Below are positions 11,201 through 24,500 of a stretch of DNA of 64,000 nt, piece by piece. The first letter of the stretch is position 1; each line of letters begins with the position of its first letter. Made by a program: the position numbers and the translations under genes. Origin of the DNA: Dillenia suffruticosa (taxonomy: Eukaryota > Streptophyta > Magnoliopsida > Dilleniales > Dilleniaceae); the NCBI GenBank assembly GCA_033439265.1, contig JAVTVX010000001.1:1195501-1259500 (forward strand), in the 5' to 3' direction. The notes beneath the pieces were generated by a model. That model had not been told where the DNA came from. It did no database searches and saw only the letters and a list, made by a program, of their open reading frames with translations.

Positions 11201-14200
11201 CCAAGTAACTTTATTATAAAAATGGATACCATAATTTTGAAAATAAGAAACATAACACAGAGTTCATCAAGACCTGAGGGATTATATTTTTCTCCATCAC
11301 ATCTTTGAAAAGTGGAGGTGGCGGGAGATCCAAACCAAGCATCAAGAAAGGCATTCTGTAAGTCTCTGTCAAAACATTATCATTTTCAGCGGCACCATCA
11401 GTGCCAACAGCTTTGTTCTGGTCATCACCATTTTCTTTCTTCTCTGACAAAGCTTTGCTTTGATATTCTTTCACAACTTCCAACTCACCCTATTAAGTAG
11501 GGGAAAAAATACTTAGCACGGTTGGACTGCATAGTGAAAAAAATTACCAGTAGAATAGTGCTTAGAACCTGAAAGCATTTGTAGATGATGCTGCTGCCTT
11601 TCTTCGAACTTTTCAGATCTGTATGTAGTGTGTTGAGAAGCCAGGACATGAACTCCACTGGATCTGACTGAGCACCAATTCGGAACCGTTTTTTACTTGC
11701 TTTCATAACTGCCTGCAGGAACTCATGTGGGCTCACCTGTCCAAATAGTAATATATTGCTTCAGTAATCATCACCCCAAAGCCAAAGTAAGAACTTAGAA
11801 GTTCTTAAATGCAAGATCAAACCTGTCCCTTGAAATTCCGTGCATGCCAGATCTTTCGTGTAAGCTCCCCAAATCTATGAACAAGGGGAGATTTACAGTG
11901 TTGATAGTTCTCAGGAATAAGGAAGAAGTTCCTCAAGGGAGTTACTCGCATCAGAGATTGAATAGTGACGTTCACAAAGTCGGTCTCCTTTATGTTATTG
12001 AGGCCAACCTAAAAAAAAGGACAAAATTAGACAATAAGATTAAGAATAAGGTGAGTTTACAATATTGGAACTTCTAATTCCTACTGTGACATAGGAATAA
12101 TGAGAATACAAGTATAGTGAGGGTATCAATCAATCAGAGCAGAGGTGAACACCATTCCAGGAAGGTAGTCAGAGCCATCAAGTGCCCGAGCCCATAGCTT
12201 GTTCTTGTCAAGCTGTTCAACTTGTTCTCTTGTAAACCTGTATTAAAATTAAATTGGGAATAAGAAAGAAACAAAGAACAGGAAAAGAAGAAAATTAATA
12301 AAAATGTTACTGAAAAATAAAGAACTTTCAATATAATTAAGTATTGTTGCATTAATTATCATTTAAATGATCAACCTCTCCCATAATGATATCTATGCTA
12401 TGTAATATCATCATAAGATCAGCTAATATCATTCTTTTAACTAACTGCAAAAGAATTTGTAGATTGATCAAGCCCAGCAGGCAAATTTTCCATCTCCAAG
12501 GAAAAACACTCTGATCTGCTATCAAAAAAGGACAAGGCTTCGATTCTTACATAAAGTTCCTGTTTTAACTTTTCAAAAGTAGGGGATGGCCTTTTACTAA
12601 TAAATCAATATTCAGATTCATAAGGAAGAGATGTACATCTACCAAGTTATGTAGCTAAACTTAGTCTTGACTCCAGATAGAGAACCAATTCAGGTCAAAT
12701 CAATGGTATTGAAAAGAAAAGCAATAAAAAAAAATCGGCAAACCTTGGATTTAAAACATGCCGGATGTCATCTAATGATGGATCATTGATTTCATATCCA
12801 TCAGGAAGACAATAAACTTTCTCTGTTCGAAGATTGATGTAGACATGGTGTCCTGCTTCGAGACTATGAGTATATGCATGAGATTTATATCCTCTTCCTT
12901 GGTAATACTTCCCACATACTAAGCATGCATACACATTCAAATTTGACAGAGACACTGAGCAGAACTTCTCAAAATCAAAATCCAAAACCTGCAAAAACCA
13001 AATCAACAGCTTTTATTGTCCTTGAAGAAACGAAATTGAACATCAAAACAGTGATTGTGAGATAAATATTCAAATATTCAACAATACTAAGCCTTAGGTC
13101 CCAAACCAGTTGAGGTCACCACATATGCCTATTCAGCGCTATTCAGACCATTTCAGGAATTAAATTAAAAATTTGCATACCAGTCTAGACAAAATTTTGG
13201 CCAATTTTAATCATCCTTAATGCTAGTTCAAGTTCTAATATCATGTAGTTAGATGTGGTTTTCCTTTTGCATGCATTGGAATAGGTTCCCCCCCCCCCCC
13301 GCGATGGGGAGAGAAGCATGGATTGGAATAGTTGCATTCAACATAAATCAGAAGCACAATTTTTTCACAAAACAGCCATTTTCCTATTGCATTTTACTAT
13401 GGTGTGAAATTGTTTTTAATGTTTTTCAAATTAAACAGCCATCATGTAGTTAGATTGTTTTTAATATTTCTCGATGGGGCTCATGTTGCAGGTACCTATA
13501 GAGACCACAGTTTGGAGGAGTTGAAGAGGGATTGGAGAGCTGTCCTCTATTAGACTTTGTTTTGCACTTTTTTTTTACTCTCTCTCTCTCTTGTTCATGA
13601 TGATAATACTATTTGTTAATATCAAATGCCCCCTTTTCAAACCATTTTCTATGCCAAGAAAAAAAACTTCACCAAGATTTCCTTACCTGAACATCTCCAA
13701 ATTTCTTTGTCTAGATTTATTGCACACACACTTCTAGATATCATACACGAATTTTTATAACATTATCGTGTCACTATGTATTGTCTCTTGTGATGTATCT
13801 TGTGACCGTGTCTATATCCATGATTTATAGTAAATTACTTAATTGTGACAAAATGGTGAGAATTTCAACCATGACACATAGTATTGCCACTTTCCTAATC
13901 AAACATAAACAAGCCAATTAATTAACTTAAACAAAATAAAATAAAGTACTTGTATGGGCAAATGGGCAATATTTTTTTGCCTCTCCTTTCCATTCTACAT
14001 ATAGGTAAAGGATTCGCAAGCTTCAATAAACTAAAAAATTAATAATAACAACAATAATAAATGAAAAACTATGACCCTTGGTTCCTTAGATTGGCTACAA
14101 GCGAAGCTACTCTGCATCCATTACAGCTTATTGAATACAGAAAAGAAAATGCAAAACCCCATCATTGTATTTTGTTCATAAAAACACAAATTTCCCATAA

Positions 14201-14898
14201 AACAAAAATCAAACAGGAAGGAACTGTTGCAAGGCAAAGAGAGATCAAGTACAATGTTTGATTTGACTACAATTCACACAATGCATAAAGCATTTTGCAA
14301 TTCAAAGACCAAATTTCAACTTTCATATGGTGGTTTTTTTGTTCCACTCTTTTTTTCCCTAACATCACAAGATTGTTCAAAAATTGAAGGGGAAAAAAAA
14401 AACCCAAACATCAAACAGATTTGTAGAAACAATTAAACCCCAAACCAAGGGATCATCAAACCCACGTCATATATTAAACAAAGCAAGAAATGGAACACAA
14501 TGAACAAAATGGAAATTGCAATCAAACCAAAAATTTTGAAGAAAGTGTATAAATACCTGGCGATTAACAGTATCAAGATAAGGGCAATCCCTCCTAACTT
14601 CAACCATTCTAGTACGCTTTATTTGATTCACTCCTTCTTCCTCATCCTCATCATCTTCCTCCATTTCTTCGTCTTTGACACCATTCTGCTCAATTTTTTT
14701 CCCATTAATAACTTCTGAAGGTTTTGTTTCTCTTCTCTCATCATCTTCGTCTTCGTCATCGTCGTCGTAAGAAGCGAGAGGAAGAAGCGAGTTCTCAAAA
14801 GCTAGGGCATTCGATTGATGCTCCAATTTTTGCCTCTTCGAGTTCTCTATCTCTTCTTCTTCTTCTTCTTCTTCTTCTTCTTCTTTGCCTCTCTTCAT
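8253..14898 (-). CDS. USP39: U4/U6.U5 tri-snRNP-associated protein 2 (USP39/SAD1), inactive ubiquitin-hydrolase fold
   Basis: Pre-mRNA splicing factor of the tri-snRNP. Nine exons (minus, in order): 14898-14557, 12988-12744, 12237-12153, 12008-11823, 11736-11569, 11489-11274, 9625-9454, 8614-8443, 8346-8253. All introns are GT-AG and the total is 559 residues, close to the usual ~560. Start: the first ATG in frame, MKRGK; upstream frame is open but has no ATG. The acidic N-terminus has an 11-Glu run. The ZnF-UBP domain includes CPYLD and [21 protein letters not shown]. The UCH-like domain follows. The Cys-box reads [12 protein letters not shown], so the nucleophilic Cys is absent, as is known for this family. 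The protein ends [12 protein letters not shown]. Intron 1 is 1.6 kb and intron 6 is 1.6 kb. Intron 7 carries a tandem duplication reaching into exon 7. Confidence 0.97.
9094..9475. repeat. ~190 bp tandem duplication spanning a USP39 exon-intron border
   Basis: Two diverged copies, about 9094-9284 and 9285-9475, with offset 190-191 bp. Both contain CCTATTCCACTCTATCTGC, then TACTAAGCTTCGGA, then TGTAGGATTCTTTTCCACA. The second copy includes the last ~20 coding bases of USP39 exon 7 and its splice donor; the first lies wholly in the intron. Confidence 0.85.
10667..10715. repeat. Purine-rich GGGGAAGG repeat in USP39 intron
   Basis: Imperfect repeats of GAAGGGGGAAGG, about 50 bp, within the intron between exons 6 and 7. 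Confidence 0.7.
14850..14886 (-). repeat. GAA codon repeat encoding the USP39 poly-Glu run
   Basis: About eleven GAA or GAG codons in a row just after the start codon (MKRGK followed by Glu). Likely length-polymorphic. Confidence 0.85.
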
Positions 14899-15044
14899 TC
14901 TATAAATACTTTCTTCGAATCGGATGGAATTCAAATCGGCTTCTTCGCCTACTGATGACACAACCACGAAAAGCAAAATCGAAAATGAAGAAGAAGATAC
15001 TTGCCAACTGAGGATTAATAGTCGAGCTTCGAAGAATTTGTCAC

Positions 15045-15160
15045 GGATTAAACCCTAGAGAGAGAAGGAGAGGGAGAGAGGGAGAGAGCGAGAGAGCGAG
15101 AGAGTGAGAGAGCCATTGCGGCCTTTTCCCGGAACGTTCCAACGTAAGTGAGGCCACGTG
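15045..15160 (-). promoter_or_regulatory. USP39 5' UTR / proximal promoter
   Basis: On the minus strand this contains CTAGGGTTTAATCC (reverse of a telo-box-like AAACCCTA) next to a ~55 bp CT-rich stretch. Further out are a palindromic GGAACGTTCC (15131-15140) and a G-box CACGTG (15155-15160). No TATA box is obvious. Assignment to USP39 rests on position and orientation only. Confidence 0.45.
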
Positions 15161-16162
15161 ATTGATTTTTGTTTGGAGGACTCTTTGAACATTTATTTTT
15201 GTGAATACAAGACCAAAAATAATTGGAAAAGACCCCCTTTTTTTAGGAAAATTTCATAGAAAACCCCAAAATTATTCTATTTTCTAATGAAATTTCCCTT
15301 TTAAAACTTGTGGTTTTTTTTCTTTTATCGATGCATGAAAATCTGTGACAATTAATATTTTGGAATTTATGTAAATTTTTCTATCCAAAAATAGATAAAA
15401 ATTATAAATATATTGAAAATTATATTATCTGTGTCTTCTTAAAAAATATCAAAAATTTATTAAAAAATAAATAAATAATTTTATCATATTAATTCGGACT
15501 AAATTTAGTTCAGATCGACTTGAGTTCTTGAGTAGAACTCTTCAAAGATATTTTTTTTTTCATATATAAGACTCAAATATGTAATCTAATTTAAAGAAAA
15601 TCAGTATCTATCATTAAACTAACAAGATATTAACCTGAACAGTTTGGCTCAATAAATTTAATTCGACTCAATTGAGTTTTATTTTATTTTTAAATAAAAA
15701 TTTAGAACTTACAAATATAAACAAATTTTCATACACAAAGAGTTTAAATGATTGTTATGTTAATACTTTTTTATTTAAAAATTCATAATTAGCTTTAATT
15801 GAAGTAACCTCAGTGGGATGATAGAGAATGGAAGAGGTATGATGTTGGGTGTTCTTTGCAATTATTTGATCAAGACAGGATCACTCTCCTTGTTGAAAGC
15901 AAGTTTTTCTAAATTTGCTTTTACTAATTATAAGTAGTTGCAAGAATCAAGAATATCTGTATTTGGTAGCCTTTAATGGTGTTCCAACAGAGAAATTCTC
16001 CATCTATTAGAGAAAGAAGCGTGCCTGGAAGGGTTACCTTGTGCCTTGGAATCAACTTCCACAAACCCTAATTCTGATTTAGGGGACCCTAAAAATAACC
16101 TCTTTTGAAATTCCATCGCCAAGGGAAATTGAAGAGGTCAATGTGCAAAATTGATCTATTTT
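15161..16162. other. Intergenic between USP39 and SAD
   Basis: AT-rich from 15.2 to 15.8 kb, then a ~300 bp segment of higher complexity (15830-16140) with no ORF and no recognised homology. Confidence 0.4.
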
Positions 16163-16342
16163 CATTTTTACGAATCATAGATATCTAAAATCATATTTCA
16201 ACTGATTCGAATTAAGTGTTTACAAAACTCTATTTAGAGAGCAACTCTTTCGATATAATTTTTTTCATTTTCAAATTTCGACTCAAGACTTGTTAAGTAA
16301 CTTAATAATCTATTACACTGAACCGACTATTCATCGATAAAT
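16163..16342 (-). mobile_element. Degenerate SINE-like element, minus orientation
   Basis: Shares the TTTTCATTTTCAAATTTCGA block followed by TTAAGTAACTTAATAAT with the copy at 3762-3942. The flanks TGATCTATTTT (16152) and CGACCTATTTT (16343) look like an aged target-site duplication. Confidence 0.5.
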
Positions 16343-16449
16343 CGACCTATTTTTCCAGTAACATTTGTAAATACAATTGATATCCCAGCAATTGAAACTT
16401 CGGTATTTAAAATAATAACATTCTTTAAGGGTGGATCGGACCAATCACG

Positions 16450-16991
16450 TGCATGGGGCAATTAGGTCATCAAACCATCAGAACCAAAGCCAAAACAAAA
16501 TCCCTTCTCCAAGTTGAGTACCCTTATCATTCCAGCAAAATAGTTGGCAAAGAAAATTGAAAATGATAGAAAAGCTGGCACACTTGAAGGGCCAAATTCT
16601 GCGGTTTCTTGTTGACAATGAAATAAGCCTAAAGCAATATCCCACAAGCTTATGCAGGGAGAGAGAATCAAAATAAACATCACCACCATGATCAAAATTG
16701 CCATGAAAGACATTGATTGGGTACATCAAGACAATACTATCAAAATGAAAGGAACAGAAACAAAAGGAGACCAAATCTAAATCACTTAAAAAGTAAACAA
16801 AACAACATATTATTATAGTTGTGGCCCTACCCTTCAGTCCACACAACAGCCACGGCTGTATCTCCCACTAACCATAGTCCTCACACAGTTTCCATGATCC
16901 TTCAACTAGGCAACACACTCGGGAACTATGAACTATGATTTGTGTATCTGTCGGAGAATCAGCAGGAAAGCAACCCATCTCGTTGTGCAAT
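16450..16991 (-). other. SAD 3' UTR and downstream flank
   Basis: Sequence after the SAD stop on the minus strand. Open stretches here (for example 16478-16846) lack codon character and are taken as 3' UTR. A G-box core CACGTG sits at 16446-16451, just past the likely transcript end. Confidence 0.5.
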
Positions 16992-19900
16992 TTATAGCTT
17001 CACTTCTCTGTCAAAAATCCAACTGAAAGGTTTTGTGGTTGCTTGCTTGGCCCTTGCATGAGCCCTCTCCTCAAGTCTTCTAATTCTTGCAGGCAACCCA
17101 CAAACGTATTCTTGTGCCTTTTGCCCCTCGCCAGAAAGTCCTGTTAGCTTCTCCACCTGCCATCTTCCAACCAAAAATTCCAATATATCTGCGTAGTCCC
17201 TTGCAGTGTAGACTCCAAGCCTCTGAGCAACAGCTGAGAAGTTCTCAAAAAGGTTGTCATCACGGCCGTCATACATCAAGTGAGCTGGCATAGATATTTT
17301 CTTCCTCATCATATCCTCAAGAGCCAGAACAGTTCCATTTGGGTCGATCTCAAAGAGCTTCTCCACTATCTTGGCGTAAGCAGTTTCGTGACGCTTCTCA
17401 TCAGCAGCAATTATACCACATATCTGAGCCAATTTCATATCACCATGCTCTTTGGCAAGCCTTGCAGTGTTCCCATGGGAGATGAAGGTTGCCCTTTCTT
17501 GGAACGATGTATATATGAATCCAAGGTAAGGACTATTTTCAGTCCGAGGATCCTACAAGATTTGAAATTGGAATTCAAGAATCAAGACATGTTTGAGCAT
17601 CATTTCTCGTAATGAGCATAAAACATAAATAGAAGTTCATTTTATATAATTCCTATGTGATACTTGTTAACATTGATGTGAAGAGGTGGCAATGCAATGC
17701 AAGCATGCATGCCAACTCAGAGTTCATGTTCAAGCTGGAACTTCCTACTCATCTAGTGAGGTGATGAAAGCAGGTCCATTCATCATCGTCTGAATATAAT
17801 CCAGAGCTTGCTAAAGCTGCCTCACTGGTTTTAGAAATTATTAATACCGATGAAAGAAGAAGGCAGTAAGTAACATGGAAATCAAACTTACCATTCCTGA
17901 TCCAATCAGATACTGAATCGTCTTTTCTATTTGCCTCATGTCTACTCGTCCAGACAAGTAGAGGTACTTATTCAGAAGATCTCCATGCCTATTCTCTTCA
18001 GCAGTCCATGCCCTGGTCCATATGGCCCAAGAAGTAGGGCTTGCACCAGTTTCATCTCTAACACCGTCTAGAGTGTTAAGCATTGTCTGGTAGGTAGGTA
18101 GAGCTTCTTCAGTGATCATATCTCCAACCAAAACAACAAAATACTCATCTGGAATCTCCTTTGCCCTTGCCCTTAGTTCCCTAACTTGCTCATCAAATCC
18201 ATCCGAGGCAGGATCAGGCAAGAAATCTTGCGGTTGCCAACATTTCTCAACTGGCTTTAAATGAACCAATATGTTATCTTCAGCCCAATCCTCCAAGGAT
18301 TTGAAGATCTCAATTTTCTGAGGTGGCATGGTGTGCATGACTTGAACATGCACTTCACGAGGCGGGGTAAAGGGCTTCTTGATACTTTCGACCTCCCTAG
18401 ATGAACACAGAAAAATCATTGTCAGGACAAGAATTCAGAAAAGTTGTATCGACATTATAAGCACAAATAACGGCAAGAGATCTTAATATAACTCCAGTAA
18501 AGCCTTGGTTGACGGGATGAATAATATATACATTTATCTATACACCAACAATCTGACCATTAACTCTAGCAAAGCCATTGTACACAGGATACACCTTACA
18601 TGATGAACATGTGATACTCCACAATAAAATTGAGCTTCCATGCCAATTTTTACAAATCATATTTCTCAACATCAGACACATATTCAGAAAGAAGATGAGT
18701 CCAGTACCAATACTAAAATGTACTTACAGGTTTAAATGCTTTACCTGGTTCTCCCACAAAGAAAAATTATAATTGCTTTAATGTTCGAAGAAATATGGAG
18801 AAACTGAGAAAAAAAATGCAAGCCATGTAACCTCTATGAATTTCGCTACAAGTCCAGTGAAGCCGAGGTGTCCCCAGACAATAATACCACATAATGAACA
18901 AAGAAGCATCAAGAAGGAATTCCCATGACCATGACATGCATTGAGTTCCCAGGAACATGACATGGATGGATATCAAAGAACAAGGCAGCTATTCATGACC
19001 ACAACGCAAAGGATACATTTAGGTGATAGGACCATTTGACCCTCCCACAAATAGAAATCACCAAATTTATGCCAGATGGTACTCATTGTATTGACAACAG
19101 TTATCTCGACATAGGGGAATCAGGTCATCGCATTGCCTATATCTGAATCCTATAGAATTAACTGCACATAATATCTAAAAATAGCATCTCGCCCCAAGCA
19201 ACACGCATCACATTAAAATTTTATCATCTACTAGTACAGGACCAAATGATGAAGCTTCAATAATCCCAATAACTCCAAGGCATCACTACCATGTTGCACC
19301 ACATATCTCACTATTACAGCGATTTAGTACGTAATCCAATCCCAATGTCAAATTACTGAAAAATTTACAATTTCCTTGTCATGCCCACAAAGGAAATCGA
19401 TCTAGTTCAAGTTGGAAAGGCCCTACTGCGGATCCTTGAATGCTAATCACTAGGATCACAGCACCAATAAAATTTGGTACCTTGCTACTTCTGTTATATC
19501 ACCTCTAAATAATAATTATTATAATCATTTGGGGGGTGGGTGGCGACACTAATATTAGATAGTTTAGAAAAACCTTAAGCATCATCCTCAAATGGGACAG
19601 GTAAGATTTAATAAGTTCCGAATTTTGTACACACTAGTTTCCACAATCCTGAGAAAACTCTCAAAAATAATTAAAAACACACTGCTCCACACGGAATAAA
19701 CAGAGAACATCATGATTTCCAACATGTTTTCATTATAGGCATATTTTAAGATGTCGCTGCACCGCTATGACCAAAATCCATACGCAAGAAGCAACTAACA
19801 AATTTCACACGTACAAGTGGTGTAAAACCAAAAACCGTTCTATGGGACTTGACTGCCAACTGGAGATTTATGTAATCAAAAGTTTATCTTTAAGCTAAAA

Positions 19901-21411
19901 TATTAGAGAAAGGGATAGAGAGGTAAGCAATAAAGAAAAGTTGAAACCGCCATTTGAGTCAATTGAACTATAGAGTCGGCATCCCTGGAATACCTTAAAT
20001 TATCTTAGTCATACATCGTAGTGAAGTTTAAAATAAGTGACATGCACAATACAGAACCAACAAGCAACATGTAAAACAAACGACTCATAAAATAAAATAA
20101 TAATAATAATAATAAAAGAAATCCAGTTTTCTGCATCATCTGATTAACAATGAATAGACAAACCCCAAAAAGCCCCACTATTGAAATAAAAAAGCAGGGA
20201 ATTTCATTTCAATCACCAATTAAACAAATCCATATCAGTGAGAACGCAACCAAATTTATAGTTTCAAAATAAAATAAATTATGCCTCATTTAACAAAGAA
20301 AGGCACAACACATACACGTTTGTAAACAGTGGTTTTGAAAAATTAAACAAATGACAAACTCAACAACGAATTTGGAATTAAGGATTGAAAACCACCTTGA
20401 CTAGATTGCTTTGCTAAAACAGACAAGAAAATGAAACCAAAAAGTCTCAACAAGTTAAACAAACAAAACTAGTGACTAGGGCTAATTCTGTCCAAAAGAT
20501 GCTGAGAATAACAATTTAATATCCCACGCGTACCCATGCCACCTAATTGAAAAGGACAAACAAGAAAATAACACAAAAACACAGAAACCAGAAACTGCAC
20601 CAGCACATAGAAAAATACAAATTTAATAAAACCATTCCAACTACTAAAATTCTAATCAAGATCATACAAAAATTTAATGGGAATAGGCAAAATCTACCAC
20701 ACATAAAGCAATGATAGCACCAAAATCAAATTTCTTAATTATGCAAAGCATGATTTCATATATCTCCAGATTCCTAAGATCAAAAGATACAATCCAATTA
20801 CCTCATATTTCAACAGTGAGAGAGAGAAAGATGCATTTGAGAGACCAGAAACAATGAGATTACAAAAAACCCAGAAAATTAAAGATAACCTTAGGCAAAA
20901 ATACATCAAAACAATAGAAACCCGGAAAGATTAAATCGAATTTAATCCAAAATACATCAAAATAGCACAAAACCGGAAAAATTAAATCCAATTTCAGACA
21001 AACTATATCATTATTCAATACATACATGGTTCATTAGAGAGAGAAAAGAGCATTGGAGAGACAAGAAACAATGAAACCACGATAACCCCAGAAAAAAAGA
21101 AAGCAAATTTAAGCAAAAACACATCAAAATAATACAAACCCTGAAAAATAAAATCAAGATTAATGACTAAATACATCAAAAATTAACAACCCAGATCCAA
21201 GAACAGCAAAAATACATCAAAGAATGTAAAGATCCAACCCAATAATAAGCAAGGAAAGAAAGACTTGAATAGAAATGATTACTCACTTGGAACCAGAACG
21301 TAAGGTGGAAGCCATGAAAAATTTGGGAGATCTGAGACTAGCCATTGGTGGAAGAGCAAAAGATGGGTACTTGTTAGATTGAAAAGGCAGATTATTCAGC
21401 TTCAAAGCCAT
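16992..21411 (-). CDS. SAD: Plastid stearoyl-[acyl-carrier-protein] 9-desaturase
   Basis: Inserts the delta-9 double bond into 18:0-ACP in the plastid stroma, using a di-iron centre and ferredoxin. Exons (minus): 21411-21287, 18396-17892, 17552-16992. Introns are GT-AG and the total is 396 residues, the standard length. Residues 1 to about 33 form a Ser/Leu-rich transit peptide starting [12 protein letters not shown]. Both iron-ligand motifs are intact: EENRHGD and [10 protein letters not shown]. The C-terminus is [11 protein letters not shown]. The start is the first ATG after a CT-rich leader. The 2.9 kb first intron is unusually long and holds tandem repeats near its 5' end. The paralogue number within the FAB2/SSI2 or AAD family is not determined. 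Confidence 0.98.
20819..21200. repeat. Diverged tandem repeats in SAD intron 1
   Basis: Two units about 219 bp apart (starting near 20819 and 21038), each opening with GAGAGAGAAA and GAGACNAGAAACAATGA. Within them a ~50 bp sub-unit recurs: AAATACATCAAAA, then ACCCGGAAA or similar, then ATTAAATC. They lie in the first ~500 transcribed bases of the intron. Confidence 0.6.
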
Positions 21412-21493
21412 GTCTCTTTTTTTGGGGTTTCTTTGAAAAGCACTACGGGTTATGCCTCCTCCACAGAACAGAGAGAAGGAAGGGAATGCGACG

Positions 21494-21514
21494 GGAGAGA
21501 GAGAGAGAGAGAGA
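21494..21514. repeat. (GA)n in SAD 5' leader
   Basis: Short GA repeat, read as CT on the sense strand of SAD, about 85-105 bases upstream of the ATG. Confidence 0.9.
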
Positions 21515-21544
21515 ACAAGTGACTAGGAAACCACCATAGATGGT

Positions 21545-21552
21545 TATTTATA
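21545..21552 (-). promoter_or_regulatory. Candidate TATA box of SAD
   Basis: TATAAATA on the minus strand, about 134 bases before the ATG. This would place the transcription start near 21515, at the CT-rich leader. Confidence 0.5.
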
Positions 21553-24500
21553 TCAACATGGAAATTTTCACCCATTAAATTCCAAAAATACCCTTTTGTT
21601 TTTAGCAGATAAATGAAGCGAAGGGGGAGTTTTAATTCAAACAAAAAAATGATAATAATTATTTAATCTATTTTAATTAAATTATTTAATTTATTTTTTA
21701 AAACAAAATATTTTTAATTAAAATAAAGTACCAAACTATGAATCTAAATTAAAATTGTAACCAAAATAATTTGATATAGAAAATAACTAAAATAATATTA
21801 AAGTTATTTTAAAATTGTTATTTATTACCATTAACAAAAAAATTATATAAAACTCATAACTTTTACTAAGTAAATTTTTAAGTTCTCAATTTTTTAACGT
21901 TTGAATTTATTTTTCCAATTATACCAAAAGTAAAATTTTAAATCATTATATAAAAATATAGACAACTCTTATTTTAAAATTATTTTTAAATTAATTTTAA
22001 TCAAAAGGATCTATCGATTATATTAACGTTCACGCTAACACCATCTCAATATGATAGCAACATCACATTAAGATATTTACAAACTATTTTTAATGGAGTT
22101 TTAGTGTTTCATGTAGTATTGATTAAACCAATTATATCTCGTTTGGAAGTGATTTCAAAATAAAGATTATTTTTTGCTCCTAAATTAGTTGAATAAATAT
22201 ATTTTGACTGATTTATAATTTATTTCGATTTTTTTTATATTTAAAAAGAACATATTCCCTACTTTTCTCCACCATAATAAATTGACTATTAGTATATCCT
22301 ATTATTGCTTTTATAGAATCAAAAAAATATATATAATTTTATTCAAAATGTACTTGATTCAATTAAACTCATTTTAATTTTCAATAAAAAAATGTTAAAA
22401 GATGATTGTCTCCAAATTTTATCCATTTTAGGAGTTTCATATCATTGTTTGGAAAACTATAAGGGTTTGGTTAAACTGAATCAAAATTATGAATCGGATT
22501 AAAATTCATATGATTTGTTTGGATTAATATAATATGAATGAGATTAAAAATGAAAATTTGAAATTATATAGTTTCTGAAATTCAAGTGAAAACATAAGTT
22601 GAAATCTATTTACAATATTTTTTATTTCAAATCTAATTTTGATTACCGAGTGCCAAAAAAAAAGCACACCCAAAATATAATTTTTGCCCACTAATTAACT
22701 AATACCAATATAAAAGTAAAAAAAAAATGAAATCAAAGTTTCACATTCTAATATTTAGGTATATCCTTTTTGTTTTTTATGAGAAATAGCGAACGAGAAA
22801 TCTAAAATTAAAAAGAAAAAGGTAATTGCTAGATATGAGAAAATTTTGCGATTTTCACATATATATTAGTAATAAATATCAATACTGTTAATTAAAAATA
22901 TAATATTATTATTAAAAAATTTAAATTGTTACTCAAAAATCTGATATTAATGCTCAAAATTTGTGGTAATATTAAAGCTTTGAATCATAATATTAACAGC
23001 CTCTAAATAATAATATTAGATTTTTTAATAATAATATTTAATGGGAGGAGGGATGCTCATGAGATATTATACTATTGCAACCCCGATTGTAATTTTGATT
23101 ATTTTTCCACTGTGGGGGTTGTGTTGTAATTAAAGGAAAAAGGAAGGGTACAAGAGGGAATAAATGATTCGTTAGAACCAAAGCTAGATATGAGCATCTG
23201 CAAGGGCGAGAAAGAGATTGAGAGTGAGGGTGGGTAGTGGGTAGTGGGTACGTACCAAAATGAGGAGGGGGCGGAGACCGGTGGTGTCCATGCACAGAGG
23301 TTAAGGTGCCAAGTGGAATATCCCTCTTGTTGCCCACTACCTTTCCTCCATTACCAATGCCTCTCTCCCCCCTCCCCTCTCTCTCTCTACCCCGACCCCA
23401 CCCCACAGTAAAGACACGTTGATCACCTCGAAGCCCATTCTCACCAGCGTTTGGTGGGGTACGTTCTGTGAATTCTTACTTCTAATTTAATGAGTTCGTT
23501 CGGAGGAGCAGAGACAGAGACAAGTGTGAGGTTTAGCATTGGACCATTCTTACAAGTGTTTGATGATAAGTTTTTGTGAATCCTTACTTCCTATTTTCTT
23601 TAATGGTAATAGTTAAGAATGACATCATAAATTTATATTAAAAAATAAAATATAATGGGTATTTTGAATTATAATTTAAAAAATAAAATTTTTAAATTTT
23701 AATATAATAAATAATATTTTTAAAAAAATGTTTAATATCCTCCTAATGATAGCAATGTGTACATGTTATGTGTTTTTGAAAGTATTTAATAAAAATTTTT
23801 AATTTTTCAAAATAAAAATGTCTAATAAAAAATTTAAAAATTATTGTTGAAAAATGTAATTTGGGATAGAAAAAATTAGATTTTCTACATAAATTTTTCT
23901 TACTATAAATGTTTATAAAAAAGAGAAAGGAATTGGGTTTGTAAACATAATTAAATGCTGGAAATGCAACATGTCTTAGGACAGATTTTTTTTTTTAATA
24001 TATATAGAAGTCATAAAAACTACGAAAATATACGTGCACATGAAAGTTCGAACACGAGATTTCAAATAAAAATTGAATAAAAATTTTTTTATCACTCAAA
24101 TATCCTTAAGCATTGAGCAATTCTTAAAAAGGGGAAAAAGGGTTTGTGTAGGCCATGGGGGTTTTACCTCTAGGGTAAACTTGGTCCGCGAAAGGGGAGG
24201 GAGAGGGCGAGGAGGAAGGGAAGGAAAAGATTTATTTTACTCGATAGAAATAAGTACAGTTTCTTATATTTTGTTTAGTAGAAGTGGAAGGAAAAGAAAT
24301 AAATATTACTTTTCTTTGTTTGATCGAAGTAAAAAGCGAAAGAACAGGAGGAAACAAATAAGTATTACTATCTCTAAATCAAATAAAAATGAAAAAAAAT
24401 AATAATTTTATTCATAAATTTTCATTACAGCATGGATCTGGAGTGTTATTTCATCCTTCTTTTACTTCGTCTCCTTTTCGCTCCGAACCACTATTTCATC

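Noticed and set aside
14724..15011. 95-residue plus-strand ORF with poly-Leu
   Set aside because: Antisense of the USP39 poly-Glu exon and 5' UTR.
16478..16846. 122-residue hydrophobic ORF
   Set aside because: Lies in the likely SAD 3' UTR; Cys/Phe-rich with no family match.
23038..23406. 122-residue ORF with GRGRE and Pro/His/Ser text
   Set aside because: Low complexity from GA- and CT-rich sequence; no start context and no family.
24073..24402. 109-residue Lys/Arg-rich ORF
   Set aside because: Composition follows local purine-rich DNA; no domain or splice context.
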